A DNA stretch of 64,000 bases. Origin: Hypomyces perniciosus. Its lineage: Eukaryota > Ascomycota > Sordariomycetes > Hypocreales > Hypocreaceae. The first letter of the stretch is position 1. Each line of letters starts with the position of its first letter. The position numbers and the translations under genes are program-made. This document shows, piece by piece, positions 62,338-64,000 of this stretch. Under the pieces are notes generated by a model. The model ran no database searches, was not told where the DNA came from, and saw only the letters and a program-made list of their open reading frames with translations. The DNA is taken from positions 5,270,001 to 5,334,000 of the forward strand of contig SPDT01000001.1 of the NCBI GenBank assembly GCA_008477525.1, given 5' to 3'.

Positions 62338-62352
62338 CAACGCGGCTTCGGC
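62338..62352 (+). repeat. Target-site duplication of SINE-like copy B, left
   Basis: CAACGCGGCTTCGGC, identical to 63177-63191. Confidence 0.9.
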
Positions 62353-63176
62353 AACTCTCCCCTGTAAAAATTCTCCCACGCTAGCAGCTGTTATAGCTTG
62401 TTAACGTGCGGGGTAATTTTTTGCAGGCCTACCGGCCTGTCTCTCCGCTTGGGCTTGCCGGGCCCTAACAACGCATAAAGAGGAAGGAATTCGGAGAGCT
62501 TCACCTTCCTCGAGAGCTGGCTACGAAATCTACGCAGCTCTGCTGCCAACACGTTGCCTCCTAGGAAGCAACAGCCGACACATCGTCTCGTAAGAGACAT
62601 ATTGCCTCGCGAGAGGCCCCGAAAACGCGTCGCCTCGCAAGAGGTCCCGACACTCTGCCTCACAGAGGCACTACTGTTGTCTCGCAAGAGGCACAGCCGA
62701 CACATCGTCTCGCAAGAGACACATCGCCTCGCCAGAGGCACCGCCAATACATCGCCTCGCAAAAGGCACTACTATCGCCTCGCAAGAGGCACAGCCAACA
62801 CACCGTCTCGCAAGCCTCGGCCTGCCCTGAACCACTTGCTAGACCTCATAGAGGGCTCAGCAGCCAACACTCAGGTTTTTCCCCTCTGCAAGGAGGGTTT
62901 TTCATCCTGGTGCCTGAATCCTGAGGCCCTAGGCCTCGAATCCTTTCCTTTGTCCGGCGAAACGTAGCGAACGGCTATAAGGTCAACACCTCCGGCTATT
63001 CTCTGGCAGCTTGCTGGCCAGTTAGGCCGGTCTTGAACTGACAGGACCACGTGGAGGTGACCCAATATTGTATCCATGGATGCGATAAAGACCTTGGCTG
63101 GCTCCTACCGTCCAGATGCCTAGATAGGCCTGTGTATTTAGCACCAATAGGACGTTAATAATAACAACAACAACAA
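62353..63176 (+). mobile_element. SINE-like retroposon, copy B (824 bp)
   Basis: It is flanked by perfect 15-bp duplications (62338-62352, 63177-63191). It starts AACTCTCCCCTG and ends GGACGTTAATAATAA followed by an (AAC)n tail directly against the right duplication. The first ~250 bp align closely with copy A. The hairpin array is longer, about ten units between 62585 and 62815, for example GTCTC-GTAA-GAGAC at 62585-62598, GCCTC-GCGA-GAGGC at 62604-62617 and GTCTC-GCAA-GAGAC at 62707-62720. A hairpin at 62882-62897 has a GCAA loop, as copy A has a GTGA loop at the same place. The 3' part (about 62945-63140) has diverged from copy A. It encodes no protein. Confidence 0.85.
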
Positions 63177-63191
63177 CAACGCGGCTTCGGC

Positions 63192-64000
63192 CGGTTGTGT
63201 ATCTCTGGCCAGCTTCTTAACAACTCGTCACATAGGGAGGACTAGTGTTGTCATTAAGCCTCCTTAAACATCATGAAGCCATTACATGTCGTGGTTTACA
63301 TTGGACTGGCAGAGGCATACCGTACTGTTGCTAATGCTAGCCTGGGCCTTTTTCCACCAATCCACGTGATCCAACGGATACACAAATAAGAGTCCCGCGT
63401 CATCAATGATTGCAATATCTGTTTGATGCCTATATTAGCTAAGCTTCTTCCAGCATTCAAGCCATGCAAGTGCTAGTTCTTCTCACATCCTCCATAGGGT
63501 AGCTTGGACACATATCCTGCCTACCGATTAGTTTTGGAAGCGTGCCAGAAACACGCCTTGCAAATCACATTGTAAGATTCACGCTAGTGGTGTTTCTGGG
63601 CTTGCCAAATAGCTTAATACCCATCGTTTCTGGGACTGCTTTATGGAATATACATTTCAGATCAAAGAAAGGTCTTCATTACTTTCCAGTGCGGCCGGTC
63701 CCCTGTGAGGAAGGTTTATGAAGCTAACAAGTGGATTAGGGGTGCTCACAGCCAAAAAGTCTACATGTGCCATGTGCAAGCAGCAGGAAAATGGAGAAAA
63801 TTACGGCAATATGAGGATCAATGGAATTGAGCTGGTAATGTTATTCCATCCTTTAATAGACAGTAATGACGCGGATATAGATATAGATTAATGTTTCCCA
63901 TCATGGCCGTCATTGTGTAGCTCTTCGTTGGCATTGGCAGTCAGTTACCAAGCTCATTAGCCGGCAGACATAATGGCCAGGGGTGGTGACCGCGAGACTC
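63192..64000. other. No gene recognised
   Basis: A short plus-strand stretch near 63690-63810 reads GRSPVRKVYEANKWIRGAHS and may be a coding relic, but I cannot assign it. Nothing else seen before the window ends. Confidence 0.4.

Noticed and set aside
62585..62815. CRISPR-like array of short palindromic repeats
   Set aside because: Unit spacing is irregular, there are no unique constant-length spacers, the DNA is fungal, and the array lies inside a retroposon with target duplications.
62554..62967. 137-codon open frame in the SINE-like copy B
   Set aside because: It is an in-frame reading of the hairpin repeats (RKR, ASQE, THRLAR repeats) and is not present as a frame in copy A.

Overview
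The window looks like an accessory, fast-evolving stretch of a filamentous ascomycete chromosome, most likely Aspergillus/Penicillium-like (Eurotiales). The evidence is the gene architecture: 39-76 nt introns with GTRNGY-type donors, CTRAY-like branch sites and YAG/AAG acceptors. The gene content points the same way: fungal DUF3723 proteins, Zn(II)2Cys6 and bZIP factors, a LaeA-like methyltransferase relic, a LysM protein, ferric reductase, a patatin and a hAT transposon. I rebuilt most genes by joining exons by eye, so reading frame and splice consensus are direct observations, while family names rest on remembered motifs rather than database searches.

Layout. 1-6.7 kb holds a LaeA-like methyltransferase with its SAM pocket deleted, a second scrap of the same family, a two-exon unknown gene and an unknown gene broken by two homopolymer insertions. 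7.5-8.06 kb is a SINE-like retroposon, followed by a decayed PD-(D/E)XK-like gene. 10-19 kb holds a small basic protein, an APH-like kinase, a secreted protein, a three-exon RING-finger gene and small coiled-coil genes. 20-27 kb holds an intact DUF3723 gene, a LysM protein and a protein resembling an inactive Ulp1/C48 protease. 27-31 kb is a run of small membrane and coiled-coil genes. 31.5-35.4 kb holds inverted relics and an apparently intact six-exon patatin gene with a zinc-finger module. 36.6-43 kb holds a decayed bZIP gene, a short Zn(II)2Cys6 gene with a fold-back repeat at its start, and a 5'-truncated DUF3723 paralogue. 43-50 kb holds a five-exon ferric reductase, a chromodomain protein, coiled-coil proteins and a second four-helix membrane protein. 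51.1-55.8 kb is a PD-(D/E)XK-like gene split by a 3.4 kb hAT element with perfect 8-bp target duplications. 56.5-62.1 kb holds an unknown three-exon gene, an ANTH/AP180-like gene, a BAH-domain gene and a second 171-codon coiled-coil gene. 62.35-63.18 kb is the second SINE-like copy, inverted relative to the first.

The striking feature is pairing. Two SINE-like copies, two DUF3723 genes, two four-helix membrane genes with matching exon/intron structure, two related coiled-coil genes, two PD-(D/E)XK-like genes and two methyltransferase relics lie within 64 kb, usually with one member damaged. The most novel signal is in the SINE-like family. Its copies carry an array of short hairpins whose loops in the sense strand are nearly all GNRA tetraloops, with compensatory stem changes between units and between copies. 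This argues for a selected RNA structure.
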